This document shows, piece after piece, positions 26,584-36,466 of a stretch of DNA of 64,000 nt. The DNA lies in the NCBI GenBank assembly GCA_016297215.1, contig JAEDGZ010000007.1:9953-73952 (forward strand). Reading direction: 5' to 3'. The position numbers and the translations under genes are program-made. Each line of letters begins with the position of its first letter. Within the stretch, counting starts at the first letter, position 1. Below the pieces are notes generated by a model. The model saw nothing but the letters and a program-made list of their open reading frames with translations, had not been told where the DNA came from and ran no database searches. Origin of the DNA: Paludibacteraceae bacterium (GTDB taxonomy: Bacteria; Bacteroidota; Bacteroidia; Bacteroidales; Paludibacteraceae).

Positions 26584-28248
26584 CTATTTATTTAATGTTA
26601 ATGTACTTTGTGGGAAGACGAGGGAGGTGAGGCATACCTCGCCGTTATTGCCAAAGACCTCCACGGAGCAGCGGTCGATAAAGATTCGCAGGGAGGTTAG
26701 TTTGCGTTGCACGGGTGCCGTAGCCGGTACGGGGAAGTCTGCGGAGAAGTCCACTACCCCACTCTTTGAGCGGTCCACCGTCAAGGTCATCGCCTTGGGG
26801 TCGTAGGTAATCAGGAACTCTTCGCCCTGCTCGTTGCTGAGGGTAACCACTGTGGGCTTCTTTTGCGACTTGATTTTCACCACTTGGTCGAGACCCTTGC
26901 CGTCGTATTCCGGCGCAGGGCGCGAACCGAGGTAGTGTTCTCCCTTGACGGTATAGAGGAAGAGGTCGCGTGCGATGGTGTTCGCAGAACGGAATTGGCG
27001 GGTGGGCACTTGGTTGGCATACTGCCAATTGCTCATCCATCCGATGACGGTACGTCGTCCGTCGGGGACATCGCTGAAGGAGACGGTAGCATAATGGTCT
27101 TTGCCATAGTCCATCCAGCGCGTGTCGGTGTGGCGACAGGTGAAGGTCTTGCCATCCCATTGTCCGACGAAGTACTGCGCCGCAGAGCCGCCCGCAGGTC
27201 CGCCCGGGTTGATGTTGCAGATAAGTACCCAATAGGTGTTGCCCTGCTCGTCTTTGAGGGGGAAGAGGTCGGGACATTCCCATACTCCTGAGTGGCATCC
27301 GTAGTCGCTGCCGAAGGAGGATAGATAGCGCCAGTGCTTCAGGTCATCGGAGGCATAGAAACGCATCTCCTGCCCACAGGCGAGCACGAGGTTCCACTCC
27401 CGCGTGTCTTCGTTCCAGAAGAAGTTCGGGTCGCGGAAGTCGGGTATTGCCTCGGTGATGATAGGGTTGCCGCTGTACTTGGTGAAGGTCTGCCCGTTGT
27501 CGGTGCTATACGCCAAGGACTGGCATTGCCCCATCAGTTCTGCGGAGGTGTACATCGCCACCACCGCACCTTTCCCGAAGCCCGCCGTACCCTCGTGGTC
27601 GATGACGGAAGAGCCGGAGAAGATTGTTCCTATCACATCGGGTTGCAGCGCCATCGGTTGGTGCTCCCAATGGATGAGGTCGGTGGAGGTGGAGTGTCCC
27701 CAACTCATGTTCTGCCACAGCGAGCAATACGGATTGTACTGGTAGTAGAGGTGCCAAACGCCATCGCGGTAGAACATACCGTTGGGGTCATTCATCCAGC
27801 CGTAGAGGGGCGTGTGGTGGTACTCGGGGCGATAGGGGTCTCGGTTGACGGTGTCGAAAGTGTCGGACAGCGTTATCTCGCTCCATGCGATGTAGTCCAT
27901 GGGCGATAGTTCGCGCTGACGCTCTCCGTCCGGCTGGTTCCACACATGTACAGCGAGAAGGAGTTGGTCGCGCCGAAACTCGGTCAAGTCCATGGGCACG
28001 AAGTAATCCACTTTGCCTTTGGCTGCCAAGCGCAAGATGTTGGTGCGGACAATTTGCCCGTTCTCAATCACCTGCATGCGGTACTCGGGGGCTGCTTCCT
28101 CAATAGGAATCAACAGGTAGCGTTCGTCGCCGCTGACACGGATAAGCATGTCGCGCACGCCGGAGCGGGAGAACTGCACCTCGCCCGCCATAGCAACCGC
28201 ACAGATAAGCAGGCAGGCAGCTATCAAAAAGTTCTTTACGTTCTTCAT
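26584..28248 (-). CDS. GH32 beta-fructosidase (levanase/inulinase type)
   Basis: The start at 28248 (KNVKNFLIAACLLICAVAMA, signal peptide) gives 554 residues; the 62 codons upstream read into the neighbouring gene and repeats. The N-terminal ~110 residues form a beta module found in Bacteroides GH32 proteins (VQFSRSGVRDMLIRVSGDERY). The five-bladed propeller carries all GH32 catalytic motifs: WMNDPNG (nucleophile Asp), FRDPNFFW (transition-state stabiliser) and ECPDLF (acid/base Glu), followed by the C-terminal beta-sandwich (LRIFIDRCSVEVFGNNGEV). It hydrolyses beta-fructosyl linkages, probably exo-acting in the periplasm. Levan versus inulin preference cannot be decided here. It is in the SusCD operon, 4 bp before the MFS gene. 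Confidence 0.93.
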   Translation of the reverse strand: MKNVKNFLIAACLLICAVAMAGEVQFSRSGVRDMLIRVSGDERYLLIPIEEAAPEYRMQVIENGQIVRTNILRLAAKGKVDYFVPMDLTEFRRDQLLLAVHVWNQPDGERQRELSPMDYIAWSEITLSDTFDTVNRDPYRPEYHHTPLYGWMNDPNGMFYRDGVWHLYYQYNPYCSLWQNMSWGHSTSTDLIHWEHQPMALQPDVIGTIFSGSSVIDHEGTAGFGKGAVVAMYTSAELMGQCQSLAYSTDNGQTFTKYSGNPIITEAIPDFRDPNFFWNEDTREWNLVLACGQEMRFYASDDLKHWRYLSSFGSDYGCHSGVWECPDLFPLKDEQGNTYWVLICNINPGGPAGGSAAQYFVGQWDGKTFTCRHTDTRWMDYGKDHYATVSFSDVPDGRRTVIGWMSNWQYANQVPTRQFRSANTIARDLFLYTVKGEHYLGSRPAPEYDGKGLDQVVKIKSQKKPTVVTLSNEQGEEFLITYDPKAMTLTVDRSKSGVVDFSADFPVPATAPVQRKLTSLRIFIDRCSVEVFGNNGEVCLTSLVFPQSTLTLNK

Positions 28249-28331
28249 AAAGGATTTTAGATAAAGGATTAAGGATGAAAGACTCATATGTTTCGTCTCA
28301 TTTCCAAATGGTCTCCAAGTCGGTTCGTTGT

Positions 28332-29984
28332 TTATTGTTGATACGAAACGACTTCCGACACGCTCAGAGTGCCCGAATAGCAGTTGATACTCCAACAGTT
28401 GCGGGCAATGCCATAGACACGGTTGGTGTAGCAAACATTATCGTTTACATACATCACCAAGACGGAGTTGTCGGTGTAGATATCTATGCGGTACGTGTTG
28501 TCAGAGGGGGTTGGGAAAGTGTAGCCGTCGATGTTGGCAATAAAGCCTTTGCCGTTTTCTCCCTCTTGCTCGAAGTTGATTTTGCGGCGGGTCTCGCTCT
28601 CCGGATTGAGCACTAAAGAATAGTACACGCCTGAGTCAGCCTCGCATACCGCGGAAGTGCCGCGACAAAGAGAGATACCAAACCTGTCGCTCGCGCCTTC
28701 GGTTCTCACCGTGAGGCGGATATGGTTGTGGTAGCCCAAGCGATTGAAGAGGAGATTGCTGCCCTCTTGCAGGACATACTTGCCGTCGGTTTCTTGCACC
28801 TCGCCTTGCCGACGCATCACCACCACCTTCTGCTCTTGGGCGTATTTCTGCCGAATAGCGTCCACCTCTCCGAGCGATAGGCTACCATCGGGATGCTGCA
28901 CCACGCGGTGCGCCACCATGCTGCCTGCCCATTCGGGTGCTTGTTCACCCACATTGGCATTGTCTTTTCCGCTACGGGTAGGACACCATCCCCAGAGATA
29001 GCGGTTCTGTCCATCGCTTGCCGTCTTGCCTGCATACAAGCCGCGGCTATCCAAGAAGCCCTCATGGTCATCGGGCCAAATACCTGCATCGTTTTTCGTG
29101 GTTGCTTTGAGTTCTTCGAGGGTACGCCCTTTGAAATACTGCACCCGACGCACCGCACTGTGGATCTCGCTATAGACGAGATACCACCATTCGCCCATTT
29201 GGAACACATCGGGGCACTCGTAGAAACGGTCCCACATCATGGTCATGAAGACCCCTTGGTGTGTCCAGTCGGTGAGGTTAGCCGATGTGAACTCCGCCAA
29301 CACGCCTTTGCCATTGGCGGTGGTGGAGACGAGCATATGGTAAATGCCGTCATCGGTACGGAAGATACAGGGGTCGCGGAAGTCGTTGGACGAATAGCCG
29401 TAGTCGCGCCCACGCAAAAGGAAGGTGCGGCTCTTGGTCCAAGTCTTGAAATCGGAGGAAACCGCCATCTGTACTATCTCGCGGCTATCCTCTGCTTGCA
29501 ACAATTCGTAGCGATGACCTGTATAGAAACAGTAGTACAGTCCCTGCTCCTCGCTATATACGAAGCAGCCTGTACCCACGGCAGCATCCTGCTCGTTGAT
29601 ACCGCCGCAAGGGATGATTTCGTCCAGGGAGGTATAGTGCGCCACGTCTGCCGTCTCCACGCCCCAAATAGGATGGTAAGTGCCTACGGGGTTGGGACGG
29701 AAATCTTGCAGGTAGCCAATCTTAAAGGTCTTGCTCTGAGGGTCGTAGAGCGGCATCACATCCCCCACATAGCCTGCATAGGGACGGTAATAGGTATCTG
29801 ACTTCGGCTCATCGGAGGAAGCAAAGAGATAGGTAGTATGCTCCCAGTCGCGTTCGGGCACGGGGACGATACGCTGCTCGCTGCATGCAGAAAGCAGGAG
29901 AAGGAGGAAAAAGGGACCAAAAAAGCCTACCCCAGCCCTCCCTAAAGGGAGGGAGAGATTAGTTAGAAATTGTGCGGTTTTCAT
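28332..29984 (-). CDS. GH32-like lipoprotein with DUF4975-type C-terminal domain
   Basis: A 550-residue lipoprotein (lipobox LLSAC, Cys ~35). The propeller has DVMPLYDPQSKTFKIGYLQDF in place of the WMNDPNG motif, FRDPCIF and YECPDVF, so the stabiliser Asp and acid/base Glu are present and the first Asp lies in a diverged motif. The C-terminal ~200 residues (LFNRLGYHNHIRLTV, GVYYSLVLNPESETRRKINFEQEG, YRIDIYTDNSVLVMYVND) resemble the DUF4975 region of Bacteroides surface GH32 enzymes. A surface endo-acting fructanase or binding protein is likely. The signal region contains SLPLGRAGVGFFG, encoded by a family C palindrome (29936-29953). The start overlaps the upstream gene by 26 bp. Confidence 0.85.
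   Translation of the reverse strand: MKTAQFLTNLSLPLGRAGVGFFGPFFLLLLLSACSEQRIVPVPERDWEHTTYLFASSDEPKSDTYYRPYAGYVGDVMPLYDPQSKTFKIGYLQDFRPNPVGTYHPIWGVETADVAHYTSLDEIIPCGGINEQDAAVGTGCFVYSEEQGLYYCFYTGHRYELLQAEDSREIVQMAVSSDFKTWTKSRTFLLRGRDYGYSSNDFRDPCIFRTDDGIYHMLVSTTANGKGVLAEFTSANLTDWTHQGVFMTMMWDRFYECPDVFQMGEWWYLVYSEIHSAVRRVQYFKGRTLEELKATTKNDAGIWPDDHEGFLDSRGLYAGKTASDGQNRYLWGWCPTRSGKDNANVGEQAPEWAGSMVAHRVVQHPDGSLSLGEVDAIRQKYAQEQKVVVMRRQGEVQETDGKYVLQEGSNLLFNRLGYHNHIRLTVRTEGASDRFGISLCRGTSAVCEADSGVYYSLVLNPESETRRKINFEQEGENGKGFIANIDGYTFPTPSDNTYRIDIYTDNSVLVMYVNDNVCYTNRVYGIARNCWSINCYSGTLSVSEVVSYQQ
29936..29953. repeat. Family C palindrome inside the signal region of a GH32-like gene
   Basis: CCCTCCCT-AA-AGGGAGGG is a perfect inverted repeat. 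It is translated in frame as part of NLSLPLGRAGVG upstream of the lipobox, where signal peptides rarely contain Pro-Leu-Gly-Arg stretches. Confidence 0.75.
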
Positions 29985-31404
29985 AAGTGGTCAGTGGTTG
30001 GTGGTTAGTGGTCAGATAGTTGATGGCGTTCAGGGTCATTTGGTCGATGTTGCTATGGTAACCGGTATAGACTCCGTCGATGGAATACCAGTCGAAGCAG
30101 CCGGAGCCAATACAGAGGATGGCGGGCTTGTCTGCGGTGTGAGCATACTCCCATACGACAACGGCACCGTCGCCTCCGCGGGCTATCGCCTTGGCTTGTG
30201 CGAGTTGCTCGAAGTCGGTAAGCGTAGGATATCCTCCCCAGTCGTCGCCTATGTGCCACTGGGCAGTGGAGTTGGTGATACGGTAGCCCGCGTCGCAAGT
30301 GTAGATAGTGGCAGGGTCGGTGCCTTTGGCTAAGTCGACAAAGAGCGGATGATTAGCGTCCACGGCGAAGAAACTCCACGGCTCGTTGGTGGTCTCGGGT
30401 TTGTCTTCATTTCCTCCCCAGCAGTTGTTGGGGAAGCGGTCGGTGGGGTTGTTGCCGTTGAGGCTGAGATAGCCCGGCAGATAGGTAGCGTAGCGCGAGA
30501 GGAGCAATGTGCCTCCGTTGTCTATGTACTTTTGGAACGCAGCCACTGCTGCTACGGCTTCCTGGGCAGCATTCTCGAAAGCCGCCTTGCCGTCCACGCC
30601 GCCATCTCGATGGAAATGCCACCAAATAACCTTGCAGGCGGATAGTTCCACCTTGCCGCCGGCAAAATCCGTCAAAGAGCAATACTGCGCTTGCTCTATC
30701 TCGGAGAGCATCCAATCGCAGGCACGGCGCTCCTCGGGCAGCAACTGCTCTATCGTGGCGGCAGTGCCCACAAACAGTGCGGCGGGTGCATCCATCTTAT
30801 CCACATGTACGGTATAGACATTGGTGAGCGTTTGGTTGGATACCGTATAGGTTACCGGTTTCGAGAAATCCGCCGGCACACCGCTCTCGGGCGAAACTAC
30901 GGCACCATCGGACACCTTGATAACGGGTGTCATCGCTGTGATATTCTCGGAAGAGGGTACATAGACACGTATGGTTTTGTCCTCTTGGTTGATACCACCC
31001 ACATATCGACTATTCAGCACGAAAGAGGTAATCTGTGCCTTTGCGAAACGCACCATGAGCGTCCATTCCTGATAGACATCTCCGTTGGTAACCACGATAG
31101 CCCTATTCGTGAGCAGGTTGAGACTATCTCCAACGTTCACATCTGCCGTTGCGCCCGCGCTGACAGACAGTTGGGAAAGCACCATAGCGGACACCACATA
31201 GCCCTCCGGCACATAGACCGTTACCGTGCGGGCGGGAACATCTATGGTGCCCGCATATTGTTCATCCAGCACCAGCGACTCTATCCGGCAGTCGCCAACG
31301 ATATCCAGATTGCCCGCCAAATGTCCTTTGCAGCCGGCGAACAGCAGGACAGAGACCAAGCATACCGTTATAACTTGACAATTTGACAATTTACAATTTC
31401 TCAT
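29959..31404 (-). CDS. DUF4960-type surface glycan-binding lipoprotein
   Basis: A 481-residue lipoprotein (VITVCLVSVLLFAGC, lipobox LFAGC). Residues ~30-215 are two Ig/cadherin-like beta modules (ITSFVLNSRYVGGINQEDKTIRVYVPS). The C-terminal ~250 residues match the DUF4960 pattern: ALFVGTAATIEQLLPEERRACDWML, VIWWHFHRDGG, YIDNGGTLLLSRYATYLPGYL, GRFPNNCWGG-like DRFPNNCWGG, and CIGSGCFDWY. In fructan loci this position, just after SusD, is held by a surface glycan-binding protein; binding fructan at the cell surface is inferred. Its last residues (NYLTTNHQPLTTYENRTISN) are encoded by GGTCAGTGGTTGGTGGTTAG-type intergenic words (about 29985-30016), and the stop lies inside the next gene. Confidence 0.83.
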   Translation of the reverse strand: MRNCKLSNCQVITVCLVSVLLFAGCKGHLAGNLDIVGDCRIESLVLDEQYAGTIDVPARTVTVYVPEGYVVSAMVLSQLSVSAGATADVNVGDSLNLLTNRAIVVTNGDVYQEWTLMVRFAKAQITSFVLNSRYVGGINQEDKTIRVYVPSSENITAMTPVIKVSDGAVVSPESGVPADFSKPVTYTVSNQTLTNVYTVHVDKMDAPAALFVGTAATIEQLLPEERRACDWMLSEIEQAQYCSLTDFAGGKVELSACKVIWWHFHRDGGVDGKAAFENAAQEAVAAVAAFQKYIDNGGTLLLSRYATYLPGYLSLNGNNPTDRFPNNCWGGNEDKPETTNEPWSFFAVDANHPLFVDLAKGTDPATIYTCDAGYRITNSTAQWHIGDDWGGYPTLTDFEQLAQAKAIARGGDGAVVVWEYAHTADKPAILCIGSGCFDWYSIDGVYTGYHSNIDQMTLNAINYLTTNHQPLTTYENRTISN

Positions 31405-31429
31405 ATTTTTCTTTGTTATCTGATATAGG

Positions 31430-31484
31430 AATCACTAACTAATCACTAACTAATCACTAACTAATCGCTAACTAATCACTAACT
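31430..31484. repeat. Tandem 11-mer array, five units (AATCACTAACT)
   Basis: Five contiguous units from 31430 to 31484, one with AATCGCTAACT, lie in the 102-bp gap between SusD and the DUF4960 gene, that is, inside the operon. Confidence 0.88.
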
Positions 31485-31506
31485 TTTGACGGCTTATAGT
31501 CGCGTG

Positions 31507-33243
31507 TCACCATCCGCCGATGTTTTGCGTATAGTGCCCGTTGGATGCAGCAATCTGCGAATAGGGTATGGGCAGGTACTCGTCTTTGTTTTTCGTGAAA
31601 TGCGCTCCGGCGTAGATAGCGCAGTTAGCAGCCTCGGTAGCGTAGTAGTTGTTGAGGATAATGTCTGCTTCTCCCCAGCGCACGAGGTCGAAGAAACGCT
31701 CCGACTCCATCCCCATCTCCAAGCGGCGCTCTGTCTTCACCAGAGCCAAGGTTTCCTCTTGGCTGTATGTGCCTGTGTATTGCCCCACACTCATCTTCAC
31801 CCCATAAGCCGTTTCATACCCTGCGAGGATACCCGTCTGAGCACTCTGCAAAGCACGCGAGCGCAGACGATTGACCAAGCCCACCGCCTCGGCGGCACCG
31901 CCTTCGTTCAATTGTACCAACGCTTCCGCACGCTCCAGCAACACATCCGCGTAGCGGAACACGATACGGTTCATCGGGCTGCCCCACCACGAGCCTTTTA
32001 TCAGGTACTCTGAGTCGGGGTCCACATTGTGCTTGAGCGAGATATTGTAACCATAGAGTCCGTTGGAGCGGCTCCATACGTTGGTCTTCGCCATCATATA
32101 GTTCGGATTGAACTCGTAGGGCAGCCCCGGCATGCCCACCGTGAGGAAGAGTCGCGGGTCAGCATAGTCGGTGGTCATGTCGTAGTTGGTAGTGTTGGTG
32201 TTCCCCGTCAGAGCAACAGGCAAGCCGGCAGCAGTGGTGCGATAGGCATTCACAAGGTTTTGACTGGGCTTGTAGAAATCGCAGCCGCCGTCGGTAACCC
32301 CCGGGATATTGGGCACGCAAAGACCGTAACTCCAATTGAGGTTGCCAAAGGTTGTGCCATCGTCCATCGAATACTGGATAGCCCAGATACTCTCTACGCC
32401 GTTCTCATACTGCGGCTCAGGGCGGAAATTATTGTGGAAGTCCGGCTCCAAGCCATAGCCTGCGTACCATTGTTCATCGGAATAATAGAGCACCTTTTTG
32501 AGGTCTTCCTTGTCTGTACTCGTAACGGCATGGGACATGGGGTCGTCTTGGCGGTAGGCTTTGTAGAGATACACCTTGGTGAGAAAAGCAGCCGCAGCGG
32601 CTTTGTTGGCACGCCCTTGCTCGGGCTGCACCTGAGGCAGATGGGCAAAAGCGTACTCCAAATCGCGTATGATAAGCCCCCACCCTTCGTCATTGGTATA
32701 GGTAGTGTTGCTCAGCGCGTTGTATTCATCGGGAGACAGGTTCGCGTCCACCACAAACGGTATGTTCTTATACAAGCGTTTGAGCAGGAAATGACCATAC
32801 GCACGCAGGAAATACATCTCGGCGAGGCGCGTATCACGCAGCGTGTAGGTACTATCCATAGGCTCCAATACGGCAATAGCGGTGTTCACACGCGAGATAC
32901 AATTATACAAGCGCACCCACATATCGTTGATGTTCCAGTTGGTGGTCAGCACTCCCTGCTGGATTTCCAACTGGTGAAATACATCGCCATCGGAGGTGCC
33001 GTTACCACCTTTGTAGGCGTCGTCGGAGCGTACATCGAAATTCCACATAGAGAAAGAGGAGTTGATGTCCTCCGCGGACATGAAGATAGCATAAGCCGAT
33101 ATGACCAACTCGTCGATGCGCTCGGGGTCGTTCACCTGCGTATCGGAAAGCGTACCTTGCGGCATTTGGCTATTGAGGAAGTCGCAACCTGTCAGCGACA
33201 GACCCGCCAACACAATGAAAGATATAATGATATGCTTTTTCAT
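31507..33243 (-). CDS. susD: SusD/RagB family nutrient-binding outer-membrane lipoprotein
   Basis: A 578-residue lipoprotein (IISFIVLAGLSLTGC, lipobox SLTGC). SusD hallmarks: the TPR-rich helical core (AEMYFLRAYGHFLLKRLYKNIPFV, ANKAAAAAFLTKVYLYKAY) and a C-terminal RagB block with FRYADVLLERAEALVQLNEGG, VNRLRSRAL and ERRLEMGMESERFFDLVRWGEA. SusD proteins sit as a lid on their SusC partner and capture glycan; the partner is the SusC gene 16 bp upstream in the same operon. Neighbouring GH32 genes point to fructan as ligand. The length is normal. Confidence 0.94.
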   Translation of the reverse strand: MKKHIIISFIVLAGLSLTGCDFLNSQMPQGTLSDTQVNDPERIDELVISAYAIFMSAEDINSSFSMWNFDVRSDDAYKGGNGTSDGDVFHQLEIQQGVLTTNWNINDMWVRLYNCISRVNTAIAVLEPMDSTYTLRDTRLAEMYFLRAYGHFLLKRLYKNIPFVVDANLSPDEYNALSNTTYTNDEGWGLIIRDLEYAFAHLPQVQPEQGRANKAAAAAFLTKVYLYKAYRQDDPMSHAVTSTDKEDLKKVLYYSDEQWYAGYGLEPDFHNNFRPEPQYENGVESIWAIQYSMDDGTTFGNLNWSYGLCVPNIPGVTDGGCDFYKPSQNLVNAYRTTAAGLPVALTGNTNTTNYDMTTDYADPRLFLTVGMPGLPYEFNPNYMMAKTNVWSRSNGLYGYNISLKHNVDPDSEYLIKGSWWGSPMNRIVFRYADVLLERAEALVQLNEGGAAEAVGLVNRLRSRALQSAQTGILAGYETAYGVKMSVGQYTGTYSQEETLALVKTERRLEMGMESERFFDLVRWGEADIILNNYYATEAANCAIYAGAHFTKNKDEYLPIPYSQIAASNGHYTQNIGGW

Positions 33244-33259
33244 ATTACCTATTACTTAA

Positions 33260-36200
33260 TCAGAAGTTCAACGATGTGCCTACGGTGATATTCAGTGCAT
33301 TGGGATAGCCGTAGTTCGGGTTTTCAGGGTCAACGCCCGTGAACGAGCGGGAATGGATAGTGAACACGTTTTGCGCCGACACGAAGAAGCGCCAACGCTC
33401 CATGTGCAGTTTCTGCAAGGCTTTCTCCGGCAGGTTGTAGCCCAACTGGATATTCTTTAGTTTAAGATAACTACCGTCTTCCACCCAATAGGAAGATACG
33501 CGCTTCTCGTTGTTGTTATCGGCAATGGATAGCGCGGGAATATCCGAATCGGGATTGGTGGGGCTCCACGCATCCAGCAGGCGCGTTCCTTTGTTCAGAT
33601 TGCTGATATTCAGACCGGACCAGAGGTCGGTCTCTTTCTTCAAGTCGGAGATGATATCCACGCCCTGCACTCCTTGGAAGAAAAGCGTCAGGTCGAAGCT
33701 AAAATACTGCAAATAGATATTCAAGCCGTAGGAGATAGCGGGCACGGGGTTGTAAATCCAATCTTGGTCTGCCTCCGTAATCTTGCCATCGCCGTTCAGG
33801 TCTTTCCACATGATTCGTCCCAATCCCGCTCCCGTCTGCTCGGCATGGTTTTCGATATCATCTTGCGAGCGGAAGATGCCTTCTGCCACATAGCCCACCT
33901 GTGCGCCCATCGGATGCCCCACTACCGACTTCACGCCATTGCCACCAAACGTACCGTTGGCAGCCACCGTCTCCGGCAGTTTGGTAATCATATTGTCGTA
34001 GTGCGACAGGTTGGCGTTGATATCCCATCGGAAGCCGTTGGTCTCGCCCCTGGTACCCAACATCAGTTCCTCACCGATATTGCGCATAGAGCCGGCATTC
34101 ACCCACTGGCTTGCCCCCTCACCCATAGCGGCAATACCCGCCATGTAGAGCAATATATCATCTGTATTCTTGTAGAACCAATCGAAACTACCATACAACT
34201 TCTGCCCCCAAAGCGAGAAGTCGATACCGGCATTGGTCTGTGTGGTGGTCTCCCACTTGAGGTCGTCGTTGCCAATCTGCGTGCGTTTCATACCCGATGG
34301 CAAGGTGCTGCCACCGTTGGTGCCGGCTATGTCGTAACTCGTACCATAACTCTGTCCGCCGCTCTCGTTCACACCATAGCCGCTGACGTAGATGGTATAA
34401 CGCGCCAAGTTGGAAATCTCTTGGTTACCCGTCTGCCCCCACGAGACACGAATCTTCAAGTCATCGAGCACGTGCTTGGTGGACTGCATCCAACGCTCTT
34501 CGCTCAGACGCCAGCCCAGCGAGACGGCAGGGAAAGTAGCAAACTGGTTATTCCGACCAAATCGGCTGGAGCCATCGCGGCGCACCGTGAGCGACGCCAT
34601 ATAGCGATTGTCATAAGAGTAGTTGGCTTTTGCGAAATAGGACAGCAGCGAGTAGCCCTCCGAGGAGCCGTATGCCTGCGCCTTGCCCGTACCCGCATCG
34701 GGCCACATATAATCGGGTGTGAGCAAGATATAGTCTTGTTTGTAGCCCGAGAAATACTCTGACTGCTCGCGGTTCAACTCCACGCCCACCATCACATCGC
34801 CGCGGTGCTTCTTCACATCGAAGTTATAGGTCGCTACGGCATTCCACATCCAGCGCATCCAGTGCTCCTGCTTGGCTTCCACCGCATTGGTCTCGGTAGC
34901 GACGTTGCCTTCCGTAACGGGATAGGTGAAGATACGCTGCTTCTTCTGCGAGTAGTCGATACCTGCCGTTGTACGGATATGCAGCCCCTTATACGCCTCC
35001 ACATCCACAAACGCGTTTCCGAACAGACGCCAATAGGTGTAGCGGTTGTCGGCATTGCGCTGCAAGCGCGCCACGGGGTTCTCTCTATCGGGGTAACCTC
35101 CCACGGGACCCGCGTATTCGCCATCCTTGGTATAGACCGGCAGCGAGGGATTGAACTGCAAGGCATTCTGCAAGATGCCCCCGGGTGCCTGCACCTCCGA
35201 GGTGCGGGACAAGGTGAAGTTCTCGCCGATGGTTACCCTGTCGTTGAGGAAAGAATAGTCGGAATTAGCACGCGCAGAGAATCGGTCGAAATCCGACTCC
35301 TTGATGACACCCATGTTCTTGTAGTAGTCCACCGAGAAGAAACTGCGTCCGTGCTTGCCGCCTTGGCTCACGGAGAGGTTATACTGCTGCACGATACCCG
35401 TGCGCGTGATTTGGTCGAACCAATCGGTGTCCGCTGCAGGGGTAGTGCCTGCGTCATCCAAATACTTGCGCATCTGCATACCTTTCAGCACAGGGTAGCC
35501 ATTGGCGTCATAGCCCCATTGGTAAGCATAGCCCAAGCCGTTGGTGTTCGGGTCGAGCCCGTCATTCACATACGCCTGCCACAAGCATTGTCCGAACTGC
35601 TCGCTGTTGAGCACCGACATTCGATTCACATATTGGCTCGCCGTTACGCTGGCATCGAAGGTTACCTTCACCTTACCCTCCTCACCTTTCTTCGTGGTGA
35701 TGATGATAACCCCATTTGCCGCACGCGAACCGTAAATAGAGGCAGAGGCAGCATCTTTCAGCACCTGGATAGACTCTATGTCGTTGCCGTTGAGTTCGTG
35801 CATGCCGCCTTTGGTGGGCACACCGTCAATGATATAGAGCGGATCGTTGTTGTTGAGCGTGCCGATACCACGAATACGCACGGTGGCGCTACCCGAAGGA
35901 GACCCGTCGGCAGAGATGTTCACACCTGCAATCTTGCCCTGCATGGCTTTCATCGGGTTGTTCTCGTTCTGCTTCTTCAGGTCGCCCACACTCACCACGC
36001 TCACCGCACCCGTCAAGTCTGCCTTGCGTTGCGCGGTATAGCCAGTAACGACCAACTCCTCCAACTGCTCCGTGTTCTCCGACATCAGTATTTCCATATT
36101 GGATTGGGCAGGCAAGGCTAAATCCTTGTAACCGATATAACTAACTAACAGAGTCGCACTTTCTTGTACCTCCAGCACGAAGTTACCGTCAAAGTCGGTA

Positions 36201-36364
36201 ACCGTACCGTTTTGCGTGCCCTGCTCCAATATGGAAACGCCGATGAGCGGTTCGCGAGAGGTTTCATCCGACACATTGCCTTGAATGGTCATAACCTCTG
36301 CGCACAACGTTAATATAGAGCAAACTATTAACGCGGCAACGGTCAATAATCGATGTTTCGGCAT
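33260..36364 (-). CDS. susC: SusC/RagA family TonB-dependent outer-membrane transporter
   Basis: The 1,034-residue protein has a signal peptide, then a carboxypeptidase-like N-terminal domain (IQGNVSDETSREPLIGVSILEQGTQNG), a TonB-box-like EQLEELVVTGYTAQRKADLTGAVS, the plug with the SusC signature ATVRIRGIGTLNNNDPLYIIDG, and a long beta-barrel ending in FTGVDPENPNYGYPNALNITVGTSLNF (aromatic last residue). It imports oligosaccharides with energy from TonB/ExbBD; a tonB gene lies at 49540. It is cotranscribed with SusD and the GH32 genes. The 102-bp gap upstream has no clear promoter consensus, so transcription may come through the preceding small secreted gene. Confidence 0.95.
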   Translation of the reverse strand: MPKHRLLTVAALIVCSILTLCAEVMTIQGNVSDETSREPLIGVSILEQGTQNGTVTDFDGNFVLEVQESATLLVSYIGYKDLALPAQSNMEILMSENTEQLEELVVTGYTAQRKADLTGAVSVVSVGDLKKQNENNPMKAMQGKIAGVNISADGSPSGSATVRIRGIGTLNNNDPLYIIDGVPTKGGMHELNGNDIESIQVLKDAASASIYGSRAANGVIIITTKKGEEGKVKVTFDASVTASQYVNRMSVLNSEQFGQCLWQAYVNDGLDPNTNGLGYAYQWGYDANGYPVLKGMQMRKYLDDAGTTPAADTDWFDQITRTGIVQQYNLSVSQGGKHGRSFFSVDYYKNMGVIKESDFDRFSARANSDYSFLNDRVTIGENFTLSRTSEVQAPGGILQNALQFNPSLPVYTKDGEYAGPVGGYPDRENPVARLQRNADNRYTYWRLFGNAFVDVEAYKGLHIRTTAGIDYSQKKQRIFTYPVTEGNVATETNAVEAKQEHWMRWMWNAVATYNFDVKKHRGDVMVGVELNREQSEYFSGYKQDYILLTPDYMWPDAGTGKAQAYGSSEGYSLLSYFAKANYSYDNRYMASLTVRRDGSSRFGRNNQFATFPAVSLGWRLSEERWMQSTKHVLDDLKIRVSWGQTGNQEISNLARYTIYVSGYGVNESGGQSYGTSYDIAGTNGGSTLPSGMKRTQIGNDDLKWETTTQTNAGIDFSLWGQKLYGSFDWFYKNTDDILLYMAGIAAMGEGASQWVNAGSMRNIGEELMLGTRGETNGFRWDINANLSHYDNMITKLPETVAANGTFGGNGVKSVVGHPMGAQVGYVAEGIFRSQDDIENHAEQTGAGLGRIMWKDLNGDGKITEADQDWIYNPVPAISYGLNIYLQYFSFDLTLFFQGVQGVDIISDLKKETDLWSGLNISNLNKGTRLLDAWSPTNPDSDIPALSIADNNNEKRVSSYWVEDGSYLKLKNIQLGYNLPEKALQKLHMERWRFFVSAQNVFTIHSRSFTGVDPENPNYGYPNALNITVGTSLNF

Positions 36365-36466
36365 TAGAATTTGAGTTTTTAATAACTTATGCAGTTAGCA
36401 TGGTACTTACAACCAACTTTGCCAACTACATAAGTTACAAATTGATAATGATTGTTACAAAGACTA

